From Ichthyophthirius multifiliis (Eukaryota > Ciliophora > Oligohymenophorea > Hymenostomatida): a stretch of 20,000 nucleotides of DNA. The DNA lies in assembly GCF_000220395.1 (NCBI RefSeq), contig NW_004086058.1, positions 1 to 20,000 on the forward strand, given 5' to 3'. The notes beneath the pieces are model-generated. The model was not told the DNA's origin and searched no databases. It was given only the letters and a program-made list of their open reading frames with translations. This document shows positions 1 through 10,257 of the stretch, piece by piece. Every line of letters starts with the position of its first letter. Within the stretch, counting starts at the first letter, position 1. The position numbers were made by a program, and so were the translations under genes.

Positions 1-39
<39 letters not shown>
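1..39. repeat. (TA)n dinucleotide microsatellite
   Basis: An uninterrupted TA alternation occupies the first 39 bases and reaches the window edge, so its true length is unknown. Similar tracts recur throughout the window. Confidence 0.95.
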
Positions 40-45
<6 letters not shown>

Positions 46-477
46 GTATATGTATATGTATTTATTATTTAAATTTTATTTATAATTATATCTCTTACTA
101 TATTTATATATATATGTTTATGTTATTTATATGTTAATCTATTAGTATTTGTAAATGTATATTTTTTTGATTAAGAATTTGTATATTTTTATTTTATTTT
201 AATAAATTATTTAATTATATCAATTATATAATTAAACTATTAAAAAATGATTATAAATTAGTAATTTATAGATGAAGTTAAAACAATAGATTAACTTGAT
301 TAAGAAGGTTTTATATATAAATTTAATTCGAAATCAAACAAATAATTAATTTCTTTTATCTTAAAAAAAATAGCATTTGAAAAATCATTAAATTATACAA
401 TAAGTTATATAGCAAAAAGTGATATATAAACAAAACTTAATGGTATAATTATTAATATATAATAATTATATAAATAA
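1..477. other. AT-rich intergenic leader
   Basis: Non-coding flank before the first gene. It opens with a (TA)n tract and is otherwise low-complexity A/T sequence. I see no long frame with coding-like composition, no tRNA-like arms and no telomeric C4A2-type repeat. The final stretch before 478 probably holds the promoter and 5' UTR of the COMM-domain gene, but no motif stands out. Confidence 0.6.
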
Positions 478-1050
478 ATGAATAAAATAGAAATTCTTGA
501 AATTGAAGAAGAAAAAACTGAAATTTTATTTAAAACATTTTTAAAATTAGTTTCATTTTTTTCAAAATTTAACATTGGAGAAAGAGAATATAAGGCTCAT
601 TTAGAAATATTAATTTTAAGTGATTAAAAAAAGCAAATATTTACTAATGTAAAAATTCTAATTTTATAATTATTAGATTATTTTAAAAATAAGAGATTAA
701 AAGAAAGTGAAAAACACTTACGAAAAACATTAGTTTTACTAGAAAGGGATAATGAGCCATAATATGATAATATTAAATGGAGATTTGATATATAAATAGC
801 TTCTAGATCAAACGAATAGGAAACAAAACCTAAAATATTATTATAATTAGACTTATTAAATAGTATTAAATAAAAATATACATATATACATTCATATATA
901 AATAAATAATTATTAAAAGATGGATAAAAACAAAGTAATTTAATTGAATCTGATTTCGCAAATTTAAAAAATTTACACGATGAATTAAATTAAGCTTTAA
1001 AATTACATAAATCATTTAAATAAAAATTAATATAAAAAAAATTTATGTGA
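478..1050 (+). CDS. COMMD2: COMM domain-containing protein, COMMD2-like
   Basis: A single-exon frame of 190 residues, read with TAA/TAG as Gln and ending in TGA. The C-terminal half carries the COMM domain: an Ile-Lys-Trp-Arg-Phe-Asp-Ile core around W101, then Ile-Ala-Ser-Arg-Ser, then Lys-Pro followed by an alternating hydrophobic strand. Near residue 165 a Phe-Ala-Asn-Leu helix leads into a Leu/His/Lys helix. The W-R-x-D-x-Q-x-A-S-R-S pattern and the closing helix fit COMMD2 best among the human paralogues, and the length is close to human COMMD2 (about 199). In animals COMMD proteins form the Commander complex for endosomal cargo recycling; that role here is inferred from family. The N-terminal helical half (residues 1-90) is more diverged. 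Alternative: another COMMD paralogue. Confidence 0.8.
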
Positions 1051-1362
1051 AAAAAAAAAACTGTTTATTTAAAAAAAAAAAAAAAATTTTTTTCAAAATT
1101 TTTTTTAATTATTTTTTACAATTTTTATTTTTAATTATTTTTAATAAAAACACCTATATTTTATAATAATGTATATAGATTAATAAAATTAAATCATATA
1201 CTAAACTTAATTATTTATTAAAATTTATTTACTTATAGGGATTAATTTAACCTATATAATGTTAATTATTTTAATAAAAAAACTTAATAATAAATAAATT
1301 AATTCATTTTATAAGAAATATATAATATATATAAAAATAATTATATTAATAATTGAATAAAA

Positions 1363-1617
1363 ATGGACATTTAAACAAGTTTAAATGATAAAATATAATA
1401 ATAAACTTTTATTTAAAATAAATTTATATCAAATAAATATTAATGTAGTTATTTTTATTACTTTTTACTTCTGAATGTTTGTGGATATATTTTATTATAA
1501 AATATTCAAAATTATATAGTGCATTTTTACTTTTAATAAAGGAAAAAAATATATTTTTATGAAAATAATATAAAAATTATGTTACAAAAATAATTAAAAT
1601 AGATATAATAAGTATGA
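1363..1617 (+). CDS. Weak hypothetical ORF, 84 codons
   Basis: An ATG preceded by an A-rich context (AATAAAAATG) opens a frame of 84 codons to TGA when TAA/TAG are Gln. The start, Met-Asp-Ile-Gln-Thr-Ser-Leu, looks plausible, but the rest is Ile/Tyr/Phe/Asn/Gln-rich, as expected from random A/T sequence. With only one stop codon, frames of this length arise easily by chance. I recognise no family. Probably not a gene, or at most a first exon whose continuation I cannot trace. Confidence 0.15.
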
Positions 1618-1958
1618 CTATTATGAAATATATTATATTTATTAATAAATTAAATAATTTTAATTTTTTTTTTTTTTGTTAAAATTATAAAAAAAAAATA
1701 TATATATATATTGATATTATTAATAATGTGAATATTTATCTAATATTTATATTTAAAAATAACAATTTATATATATATATATAAATATATATCTGATTAA
1801 TATAAAATAAATATATTATTTTAAATATGAATAATTGAAATTTATTAATATAAAAATTATATAAAAATATGTTCAATATATAATATTTTAAATAAAATTC
1901 CATTTAAAATATTAATTTAAATAAAAATATAAAAGAAAGAAAAAAAATAAAAAATATC

Positions 1959-1991
1959 CAAAATCTATAATAAAATTTATTATAGATTTTG
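1959..1991. repeat. Perfect palindrome, 16-bp arms with 1-nt centre
   Basis: The left arm at 1959-1974 is exactly reverse-complementary to 1976-1991, with a single A at 1975 between them. It can form a long hairpin or cruciform. It lies in the spacer upstream of the LITAF-domain gene. A role as a transcript end, a protein-binding site or a recombination scar cannot be told apart from the sequence. Confidence 0.85.
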
Positions 1992-2129
1992 ATATAAATT
2001 TCTTTTTAAATAAATAATAAAAAATATATTAACCTACAGAAATTAATTATTTCTAATATTTATATTTCAAAAAATTAATAAATATCAATAAATAATAAAT
2101 AACTATAATAATTAATATATATTAAAAAA

Positions 2130-2672
2130 ATGAATTTATAAAACAATAATTATCCTTAATAATAACCCGTATAGTATTATCCTCCAAACTAAAATTATAA
2201 TCCTCAATTTCCTCAACCAGTTGGATAAAATATGCCGCCTCAATTTTAATATTCTTAGTAATAATTATAAGAATAACCAATTATTACATATTAATAATAA
2301 CCCGTGACTATGTAAAATTAATAAGTTTAACAATAAAAGTTATAATAACCTTTATAACCTGTACAAGTTGTAGTCCAAAATGTAAAAAAAACAAAATATA
2401 ATTATATATATTAAAAAGGTATAAGCTAATATTCCTTAAACAGCAAACGGAATTTAACATTAAACAAGAATAAAATGCCCTGCTTGTACTAAAGAAATTA
2501 CAACAATGACATAATATAAAGCTGGTTAACATACTTATATATGCTGTTTTATTTACTATTTACAACAGGATGTTGTTGTATACCTTTTTGTTGTAACAAT
2601 TGCTAGGATGTTATTCATACTTGCCCTAGTTGCAATGCAAATGTAGGTAGTTACGAATATAAAATTATGTGA
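2130..2672 (+). CDS. LITAF-domain (SIMPLE-like) membrane-associated zinc protein, with frameshift
   Basis: Exon 1 (2130-2381) encodes a Pro/Gln/Tyr/Asn-rich low-complexity N-terminus of 84 residues. A 37-nt intron (2382-2418, GTAAAA..AAAAAG) restores the frame to exon 2. There a LITAF domain begins with C-P-A-C (C104, C107), followed by Thr and a Tyr-Lys-Ala-Gly. It ends with a C-C-C-I-P-F-C membrane-dipping segment, D-V-I-H-T-C-P-S-C and G-S-Y before TGA. The two halves are in different frames: one base appears to be missing between about 2546 and 2570, most likely in the T run at 2547-2550. Candidate GT..AG introns there either create TGA or delete the hydrophobic segment. LITAF proteins sit on the cytosolic face of late endosomes and lysosomes, with zinc held by the two CxxC knuckles. 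Corrected length would be 168 residues. Sequencing error, pseudogene and programmed frameshift all remain possible. Confidence 0.8.
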
Positions 2673-3018
2673 GAAATAATATTAGTATTTATATATGTTA
2701 TTGAAAATATTAAATTTTAAGTTTCTAATTTATTAAGAAATAATTCCTAATAATTAATATTGATAAAAAATATATTTAATATTTTATATAAATATTGTAA
2801 TATTTTATTTCATTTAAAAAAAAAATTTATTATTTTTTAAAAAATTATATTAAATTTATAATATTTATTTGTTATATATGATTTTTATTTTTATAAAAAT
2901 AATATTAATTTTATAATATTTTGTTTCTATTTGATTTAAATATTCAACTTTTGTATAATGTTTATAATATAAATACAATTAAAAAATAAATTTAAATTTA
3001 AAATAAAAAATAAAAAAA
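2673..3018. other. Intergenic spacer
   Basis: About 350 bp of A/T-rich sequence between the LITAF-domain and ALYREF-like genes. There are homopolymer runs only; I see no motif or open frame worth calling. Confidence 0.6.
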
Positions 3019-3146
3019 ATGGCAGATACAATAAGTTTAGATGAATTAATTAAAAAAGATTAAAAAACTACAAATAAATAAAATTTTAAAAACAATAAAA
3101 ATTATCAAAATAATTAATATAGGAAAAGGAATAAATAGTAATTTAG

Positions 3147-3207
<61 letters not shown>

Positions 3208-3904
3208 TATAATAATAATAACTTTTATTACAATAAATTTGAAAATAATTAATATGTCGATGTACTAAAAACTTTTCTTTTTAATGTTTTAAAATATAAT
3301 AAAATATATTAAAAAGGAATAAGATAATTGGAATGATGCGAAATAAAATATCAATAGGTCTAATTAATTTTAAAATAATAATTCTTTCAGAAATTAAAAA
3401 AGCCGCAATAAAAATATTGCATTAAATTCTTAAAATATTGTAAAAGTTACTAATTTGCATTTTTCTGTAAATGATGAAGAATTAAATGTAAACCTAAATC
3501 TTTTTTTTAAATTAAAATAAAAAAGGAATTATTTTCTGAAATTGGGGAAATCAAAAAATCAAAAATTTACTGGGATGAACATGGAAGAAGTCAAGAAAAA
3601 GCAATCGTAGAGTTTTTTAATTAATAGGATGTTTAAAAAGCTATTTAATAATTAGATGGTAATATATTTATATATTTTGATATGTTTGTAATTTTTGTTT
3701 TGTTTAAAAAAAGGTTGTTCTGTTGAAAATCAAGAAATGACTGTAGCAGTTATTGATAGTGAGGATAGTCTTATTAATGAACCTCCTAAACATAAAAAAA
3801 TATAAAAATTTAAAAACAATTATAATAATAGAAGGTAAATTTATTTATATTTTCTATTTATTAAAATTAAAATGATTTTTTTTAGATATAATAATAGATA
3901 TTGA
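3019..3904 (+). CDS. ALYREF: ALYREF/THO4-family mRNA export adaptor (RRM protein)
   Basis: Five exons (3019-3261, 3317-3487, 3526-3658, 3714-3834, 3886-3904) encode 228 residues. Introns are 55, 38, 55 and 51 nt, and unspliced reading meets TGA. The N-terminus, Met-Ala-Asp-Thr-Ile-Ser-Leu-Asp-Glu-Leu-Ile-Lys-Lys, matches the UAP56-binding motif of ALY/REF adaptors. An Arg/Lys/Asn stretch with a 19-Asn run (residues 45-63) follows. An RRM starts near residue 120: RNP2 is V-K-V-T-N-L-H-F, and the RNP1 region is Tyr-Trp-Asp-Glu-His-Gly-Arg-Ser followed by Ala-Ile-Val-Glu-Phe, close to the Asp-Arg-Ser-Gly-Arg-Ser-Leu-Gly-Thr pattern of ALYREF. The C-terminus ends Arg-Arg-Tyr-Asn-Asn-Arg-Tyr after a Lys/Asn-rich linker. 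The family couples the DEAD-box protein UAP56 and TREX to NXF1 for nuclear mRNA export; that role is inferred from family. Confidence 0.88.
3151..3207 (+). repeat. (AAT)19 coding trinucleotide repeat
   Basis: Nineteen consecutive AAT triplets encode polyasparagine between the N-terminal UAP56-binding motif and the RRM of the ALYREF-like gene. A TAT then more AAT follow directly. Pure triplet purity suggests recent slippage and length variation. Confidence 0.95.
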
Positions 3905-4767
3905 GAAAATAGAGAAAAGCTTTTAAATTTTGAAATTTATAAAAGAAATATATTTAATATTATTTTTTAAAAATTAAAAAAATACAAAATATAAACATAA
4001 ATAAATACCTTTTCTTATAAGGATTAAAAAAAGAATACTTATAAATTTAGAAAATATAATTTACTTTTTTTAATATTTTGAATTAAATTTAAAAGAATAT
4101 AAAAATAGCTAAAAAATTATCTTAATTATATTTAAAACAGATATGTAGTAAGGCGTTATTATATATCTTTTATTTTTCTTATATAATTAATTATTATTAT
4201 AGAAATATATATTAAGATATTATATTTGTTTTCTCATATATAATGTTTATATAATATAAAATCTAATTATCTTATTTATTTCTTTTCTTTGTATAAATAT
4301 TTTAAACTAAAATTGCAATTAATATATAATTTTTACTTACTCTAAAGAATTATAAAAATAATAAATTTACTAAAAAAATAAAATAAAAAATAATATTATA
4401 TTTATAAATTTTAATAAAAAAAATATATTTAGTTAATAATCAATTTTTTTGTTAAAAAAGAAAATATTTTTATATTGTAAATAAAACCATTTTTTATAAG
4501 CTAAAAAAAATTAAACTTTATATATAAATTATATAGACTAAAAAGTTTTAAAAAAATAATAATAATAAATATATATAATTAAATTAAAAAAAATATAAAT
4601 ATATATATATATATATATATTTTTAAATATATTTATATATATATATAATATTTTATATATTTAAATTTATATAATTCTTATATATTCTTGTATTTTATAT
4701 ATTTTCTTTAATAAAATTATTAATATCATTTTCAATATTAATATTATATAATTAATTTATAAAAGAA
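3905..4767. other. Intergenic spacer with TA tracts
   Basis: About 860 bp between the ALYREF-like and coiled-coil genes. It is A/T-rich with homopolymer runs and a (AT)n tract near 4599-4621. I found no supported gene or RNA. Confidence 0.6.
4599..4621. repeat. (AT)n microsatellite
   Basis: An uninterrupted AT alternation of about 23 bases in the spacer upstream of the coiled-coil gene, flanked by imperfect copies. Confidence 0.85.
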
Positions 4768-5748
4768 ATGTCTTAAATTGATCAAGCTATAAAAAATATG
4801 CCAAAAATATTAAAAACTTAACAAAATAATTGCCAAATGATTTACAATAACTATAATCTAAATTTTCTAAATGCCTTAGAAAGTCAATAATACATATAGT
4901 TTTATTTAAATTATTGGAACAATTAAAACAATAATCCTTAAGGGTAAATAGAAGAATAATAAAAAAGTTAACTTTAATATACTTAAATAGAAAGAGATTT
5001 ATTAAAAGATAGTTTTAGATATGATTCTTCTATAAATTAGAGTAAATAAGATTAAAATTCTCATATTTTTTTGGAAGAAATTAGTATTTTAGAGGAATAA
5101 TATTTAGACTTTTTACCTGAAAATAAAGGAAACTTATAAAATTTAAAAGAAGAATATGAAAATTTATTAAATTAATAAAAAAAAGAAGAAGAATAGATAA
5201 AAGAAAATTAAGAAAAAAACAAAATGCAAGAAACGAAATAGATTGAGTAAAAAAAACTCGAAAAAAAAACCCCTTAAATAGCTTTATAAGAAATCTAAAA
5301 TTAAAAATTGGAAAAGCTTTAAAAAATTACAAATTAACTTAAAGAAATCCACTAAAAGACATAAAATTTAGAAAAAGAAATAAAAAATAGTGAAAAAGAA
5401 GTGATTTTTGTTGATAAAATATTTAAAAACAATAAAATTTAAACAAAATAAAGACTTTTTTAAGTAGAAGCATTAAAAATATAAAGAGAAATCAATTAAA
5501 ATTGCGATTAAAATAATATATAAGAAAGAAATTTTTAAGAAGAAATAAAAAAAGACTAAAAAGAAAGTGAATAAATAATAAATAATTAATTATATGAAAA
5601 AAATGAATAATTATATTAATAAATAGAGTAATTTTAATAATAATATAAAATAAAAGAAGATTAGAAAAACAATAAAATTTAAATAAAAAAAAACTAAAAT
5701 ATTTTATTTAAAAAAAAACAAAAAATATTAATTAAAAATTTACATTGA
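4768..5748 (+). CDS. Unrecognised Gln/Glu/Lys-rich coiled-coil protein
   Basis: A single uninterrupted frame of 326 residues (TAA/TAG as Gln, stop TGA) starting in an AAAGAAATG context. Residues 1-115 are Asn/Gln/Tyr-rich, with a short acidic Leu-Glu-Glu-Ile-Ser-Ile-Leu-Glu-Glu segment near 102-110. From about residue 120 to 315 the protein is dominated by Lys, Glu, Gln, Asn and heptad-spaced Leu/Ile, as in a long coiled coil. The extreme C-terminus is Lys-rich (several Lys runs). There is no signal peptide, membrane segment or catalytic motif. It converges tail-to-tail with the DDX56-like gene across 126 bp. Scaffold, cytoskeletal or basal-body roles are common for such proteins in ciliates, but nothing here identifies one. 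That the frame is a gene is supported by its length and its charged composition. Confidence 0.7.
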
Positions 5749-5874
5749 AAATAAAAAAAATATTTATATATTCTTATGTATTATATATATAAATATAAAA
5801 AATTAAATTTACATATCTATATATATATATATAATAATTTACATATATATATATATATATAATAAATTAATTTA
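5749..5874. other. Convergent intergenic gap with TA tracts
   Basis: Short spacer between the 3' ends of the coiled-coil gene (plus) and the DDX56-like gene (minus). It contains two TA alternations near 5818-5833 and 5845-5861 and must hold both transcript ends. Confidence 0.5.
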
Positions 5875-7721
5875 TCAAGATTAAAATATACCTTTCTTTT
5901 CTAATCTTTTATTAATCTTTCTTAATTTAAAACCATGTCTTAATTTCCATTATTTTCTTCTTGAAATAATTTTAAGTCTCGAAGGATCTGTTTCCCCATC
6001 ATTTTCTTTACTTTCATTAATATAAACATATTTATTAAGTCTAACCTTTTTCTAAAGATTACTGTTTTCAGGCTGATAGACAAGTATCTTCTTTATTTTT
6101 TCTTAAGCCATACTTATTTTATCTTTCAAAAACAAAGGAAGTAAATATTCAGGACATTCTCCATCACATCTAACTTCATTTTTCTTTATTTAATGTTAAA
6201 GCTTTTATATACTTTCTATAATAAGTTATTTCTCATTTATATTTTTCTCATAATATTCTTTTAAATCAGGACTTTTTAACATCTTTTTTTTAAAATCAAC
6301 TAATTTATAATTTTCTAATTATTTCTTAGTAATATTTTCATATACATTATTTACTCTATATCTAAATATATAAATATATAAATATATAAATATATATTAT
6401 TATATATATATATTTATATTTTTTACCTAAAAGATTCCATTTCATGCCTTTTTAATGGAAATTCTTTAAAATTACTTTTTTAAAATTAATTTTTTTAATC
6501 TTCAATAATTTCCATTAAAAATTCTAAATTTTTTTCTTCATTTAAAATCGATAAAAATACATTTCCTTAATTTACTTTTAATTTCTTACAAACTTCTTCG
6601 TATAAATTTTTACTTAGTCCAAAAAAGTCTAAAATAATTATATTTTTTATCCCTTTTAGTGTCTTAGTTTTCCTTTTTTGCTCTTCGAAATCTTTTTTTA
6701 AGTCCACGAAAACTTAAGGAGTGCATACTAGAGTTTTAATAAGTCCTGTATTGAAAATACTTACTAAATAATACCTTAAATTCACAGGATTTTCATGATT
6801 ATATGGCTAAAATTCACTTACTCCTATTCTTTCAAGGAATAGATTTACCCTATAAACCTCATTTAAGTCTTTACATAGGATAATATTTTTTCCTTATAAT
6901 AAATTTAGCTTGAATAAAGTATATAGGAGTATATATTAGTGCACTTAGTCACCTACAGAGTAATATTATTGCACTTTTTCTAAGTAGTTTTATCCAATAT
7001 TTGCTTTTTCTGACTCTTATAAGTCTTCTTCTTCTTCCTCAATATCTATAATAGCACTTTTAGTCAAAAAAGTCTTTTTGAAATCTTTAAAATCTTAATT
7101 TATTTCATCTTACAAGCCCCAATATACATTAACTTAAGGCAAATAATTTTAGAAAAAGAACCGGAAATTTTCTAAATCGTTTTTATATTAAAATGAAAGC
7201 ATAAAATCAATATCATCAAAAGTAAAATTGACATATTTTTAGACATGAAATTTCGTGTATTTCGCAAATCTTAAAAAATTAGAAATTGTACATATTATCA
7301 TATAATTTTTATTGGGGAAAAGAGATATTTATCCTTCTTCGAAATTTTATAATTATAAAACTTGAATTTTTTTAGTTTTTAATAATATATTTTGTGCAAT
7401 TTCGCTTGTTTTTTAAACCATATCTTTTGATGCACATATATAAATTGCTATTTTTTAAGTTTCTTCGTCTTATTCTTATTATTTTGTCTTTAATAGCAAA
7501 TCATTTATTTATAAAATTAAAAAACCTAATGTCTTTCCTGATTATTATCCGCTTTTTAATACTAAATGTTTCCTTTCATTTTTTAAAGAAAAAAGTTATT
7601 CTTATGCATATGTAGGATGTACTATTTTTAGGCTTTCTAGTTAAGATTTAAGATATGGATCGAGATCAGGAAGTAGGTTTTTGATTGTTTATTCAGTGTT
7701 TAATTTATTACTTATTTTCAT
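5875..7721 (-). CDS. DDX56/Dbp9-family DEAD-box-like protein with degenerate helicase motifs
   Basis: Two exons (7721-6427 and 6361-5875) around a 65-nt intron (6362-6426) encode 593 residues, matching yeast Dbp9 in size. The Q-motif glutamine (Tyr-Ala-Gln-Glu-Gln, Q40) and a P-loop-like S-G-Q-Q-S-G-K-T (57-64) are present. Motif II is Asp-Asp-Ile-Asp (169-172), followed by a family-like Leu-Ser-Phe...Asp-Leu. Motif III (SAT) is replaced by Trp-Gly-Leu-Gln near 201. In the RecA2 domain, motif IV spacing (Ile-Ile-Leu-Cys...Tyr-Arg-Val-Asn-Leu-Phe-Leu-Glu) is kept. The motif V RGID and motif VI HRxGRxxR are gone; the latter position reads Glu-Glu-Val-Cys-Lys-Lys-Leu-Lys near 375. An acidic Glu run near 230 and the C-terminal Phe-Arg-Tyr-Arg-Val signature after the splice support DDX56/Dbp9. 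That family acts in nucleolar 60S ribosome assembly. Loss of catalytic residues suggests a non-catalytic or weak ATPase. Confidence 0.87.
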
Positions 7722-9379
7722 GTTTTTGTTTTTTTTTAGTTTTAGTTTTATTTTATTTTTATACTAATTTATTTTTATATATATATATTTATTTAATTAT
7801 ATATAATTTAATATATATGTTTATTTATTTTTATCGTTATTTAAAAAAAGTTCTCTATTTAATTTTATATTAACCCTATTAAATTGATTAAAGTTACAAA
7901 ATTTTCTTTCAAAGAAATCTTCTGGTTATTATATATTAAAAGTATTTTTTTATTTTTTTTGTTTTCTAACTTTAAAAAAGACTATAATCCTTTAATCGTG
8001 TATATTATTTATTTACATATAATCTAAAATTGAATTCATTATATTTAATATTAAACTACTATCTAATCAAAATTATTATTACAATAAAAAAACTTATTAT
8101 TTAAATATAAATGATATTATTAAGTTTTATTTATATTTTAATAATAGTAAAAAGAGGATAAGAGAATAAAAGATTTTCTTATAAAATAAAATTCATTTTT
8201 TAATCTTTATTATTATTTTTTATTTTATTATTACTATTTAGTTATTGAATATTAAATATTATCTATTAATTTTTCATAATAAAGTTAAGTATTTTTTTAT
8301 TTAATAAGAATATTTATCATATATATTTTTTTTTATTTAATTATTTTTTATATTATTTTAGTTTATTTTGTTTAATGAAAAATTATCTTATTTTGATTAT
8401 TCCGAATTAACATAATTTATACTTCTATTTTATTATCAACTTATTTTATTCCTTAATATTATCATTTTTTAATATTTATAATTTATATTTTATCTTTTAA
8501 ATACAATGAGCTTATTTATTTATTTAGTAATAATTTTTTAATTAAAGAATTAAATCTTAATAAGGAAGAAATTCTTATAATTTTTATAATCTTTATTGAA
8601 TAAATATCACATTTCTAATAATAAACTTATTATTTTATCATATTGGAATATTTTGACACTCTATTCTTATTTTTTTTTAAATAAATTCTTGATTTGTATT
8701 TAAATAAAAAAATAATCATCTTTAAAAAATTGCAGTTTTTCACTATAAAATTTTTAGTTCGAATTAATAGTAATTTAAGTCTTTTTCTAAAATAATTTAT
8801 TTATTCTTAATAATTTTAAACACAGTTCAAAAATCCACTTTTATAAAATACCTATCTATTTATAAAGTAGAATAATTTATACTTTTAAATAATAAAAAAA
8901 TAAGGATATTTCTACGACGAAATAGTTATTTATAGTACAAATTTATTTCGATTATAATAAATCTTGATATTACCATATTAAATAAAACAGAAGATATTAT
9001 TTTCAATATAATCAGGATTCTTAAAATATTATATAAATTATACTTATAAGTATTTCTTTGTTAATCATGAATAATTTATTAATAGTTTTATTTGGAAAAA
9101 ATCATTATAATTTTACAGTATTTTTTTATCAAATTCTATATATTAATTCTTATCCCCTTAAATTATAAGAGTATTTTTATAAAACCAAATATCTAATTTA
9201 TCTTTATATTATTTTTCCTCTTACAATACAAAAAACCTGGAAAAAATAAATAAAAAAAATACCACTTTAATCTTCTTATAATTTATAGTCACAATAAATT
9301 TGCTTTAGATAAGTAATATAACTCCTTTTTAATTTTCTTTCTAGTTTATAAGGACATATTGAATATCATATAATAATAA

Positions 9380-9691
9380 ATGGATCACGAAAAATATATA
9401 ACAAATCAATCAATATTAAAATAAGGCGGCGGGAATATTTTAAAAAATAATTTTTTAACTCTTTTATCATATTATGGAGAAAATAATATCAATATAATTT
9501 TACTTAAAATCTTAACTATACTTATAAAATCCAATTAAAAATATAAGATTTTTTTTTATTTTTATTATTAAATAAATCAGACTTCGTTTTTTTTTTATTA
9601 TTATTATTATTATTAAAAATAAATCTCGTTTAAAATATTAAGAAAGAATCGATAAAAACAAAAAACAAAAGCTATTTTTATTTTAATATGA
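9380..9691 (+). CDS. Weak hypothetical ORF with GC-rich patch
   Basis: An ATG opens 103 codons to TGA. The beginning (Met-Asp-His-Glu-Lys-Tyr-Ile-Thr-Asn-Gln-Ser) and a Gln-Gly-Gly-Gly-Asn segment, encoded by the unusual GGCGGCGGG at 9425-9433, look more protein-like than the surroundings. The following Leu/Ile/Asn helix-like segment is loosely reminiscent of an armadillo-type repeat. After about residue 55 it becomes Phe/Tyr/Lys-rich noise. The same frame is open upstream to about 9070. It could be a chance frame, a gene remnant or an exon of an unseen gene. I do not recognise it. Confidence 0.2.
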
Positions 9692-10220
9692 TTAATATTT
9701 ATCTATAAAGTACTATGTAAAAAATATCTAAAGAGGTCATAAAAATATAAAAAAAGTCAATAAAATATATACTAATTAATATATTTTTTTGTTTTAAGAT
9801 TTTAATTAAAAAACACTATTAGATAATTTGAATTTAATTATATAGATAATATTTATTATATAGTATTCCCTTTATTTTTTTGCTAATAGTTAAACCAAAT
9901 TTTATATTTATGTACTTTTTTATAAGTTTTTATAATTATCATTATTAATTTTCAAAATGTATTAAGCTTTCTCTCTCTAATCCTAAATCAGGTTAAATCT
10001 AGAATATATATTTTTTTATAAAAATCCGTTATTAGACTTATTTTTATTTTAATCTTTCTCAATATATATATCATAAGAATATGAATTTAATACTTAAAAT
10101 AGTTTCCTAATCTTTTTTTTTTAATTTGGATTATATTTAAACTATTATCATATAAATTATCGGGAGTATTATCTCCATATAAAAGTATTTTTTTGTTAAA
10201 ATATAAAGATTTAAATAAAC

Positions 10221-10257
10221 GTTAAACCTGATTTAACAAAAAAAAAAAAAAAAAAAA
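10221..10257. repeat. Short inverted repeat followed by A20
   Basis: GTTAAA at 10221-10226 and TTTAAC at 10232-10237 are inverted around a 5-nt loop, and 20 consecutive A residues follow at 10238-10257. A related AAATCAGGTTAA word occurs inverted near 9985. No function can be assigned. Confidence 0.5.

Larger units (their letters stand above)
1051..2129. other. Intergenic spacer, no convincing gene
   Basis: About 1.1 kb of A/T-rich sequence between the COMMD2-like and LITAF-domain genes. It holds homopolymer A and T runs, a weak 84-codon open frame at 1363-1617 and a perfect palindrome at 1959-1991. Nothing else is supported. Confidence 0.6.

Noticed and set aside
1-39. Possible telomere at the window edge
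   Set aside because: The sequence is TA dinucleotide repeat, not the C4A2/G4T2-type repeat of ciliate telomeres.
2308-2532. Minus-strand open frame across the LITAF-domain gene
   Set aside because: It is antisense to a plus-strand gene with clear family motifs. Its Phe/Leu/Cys-rich composition is a complement artefact.
2525-2568. Alternative introns to explain the LITAF frameshift
   Set aside because: The 23-nt option leaves an in-frame TGA, and the 44-nt option removes the conserved hydrophobic segment, so neither gives a normal LITAF domain.
7394-7873. Two plus-strand open frames over the start of the DDX56-like gene
   Set aside because: They are antisense to conserved minus-strand codons and consist of Phe/Leu/Ile/Tyr noise.
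8740-8965. Possible tRNA T-loop words (TTCGAAT, TTTCGATT)
   Set aside because: Flanking bases do not pair into a T stem, and no D arm, anticodon arm or acceptor stem can be built around them.
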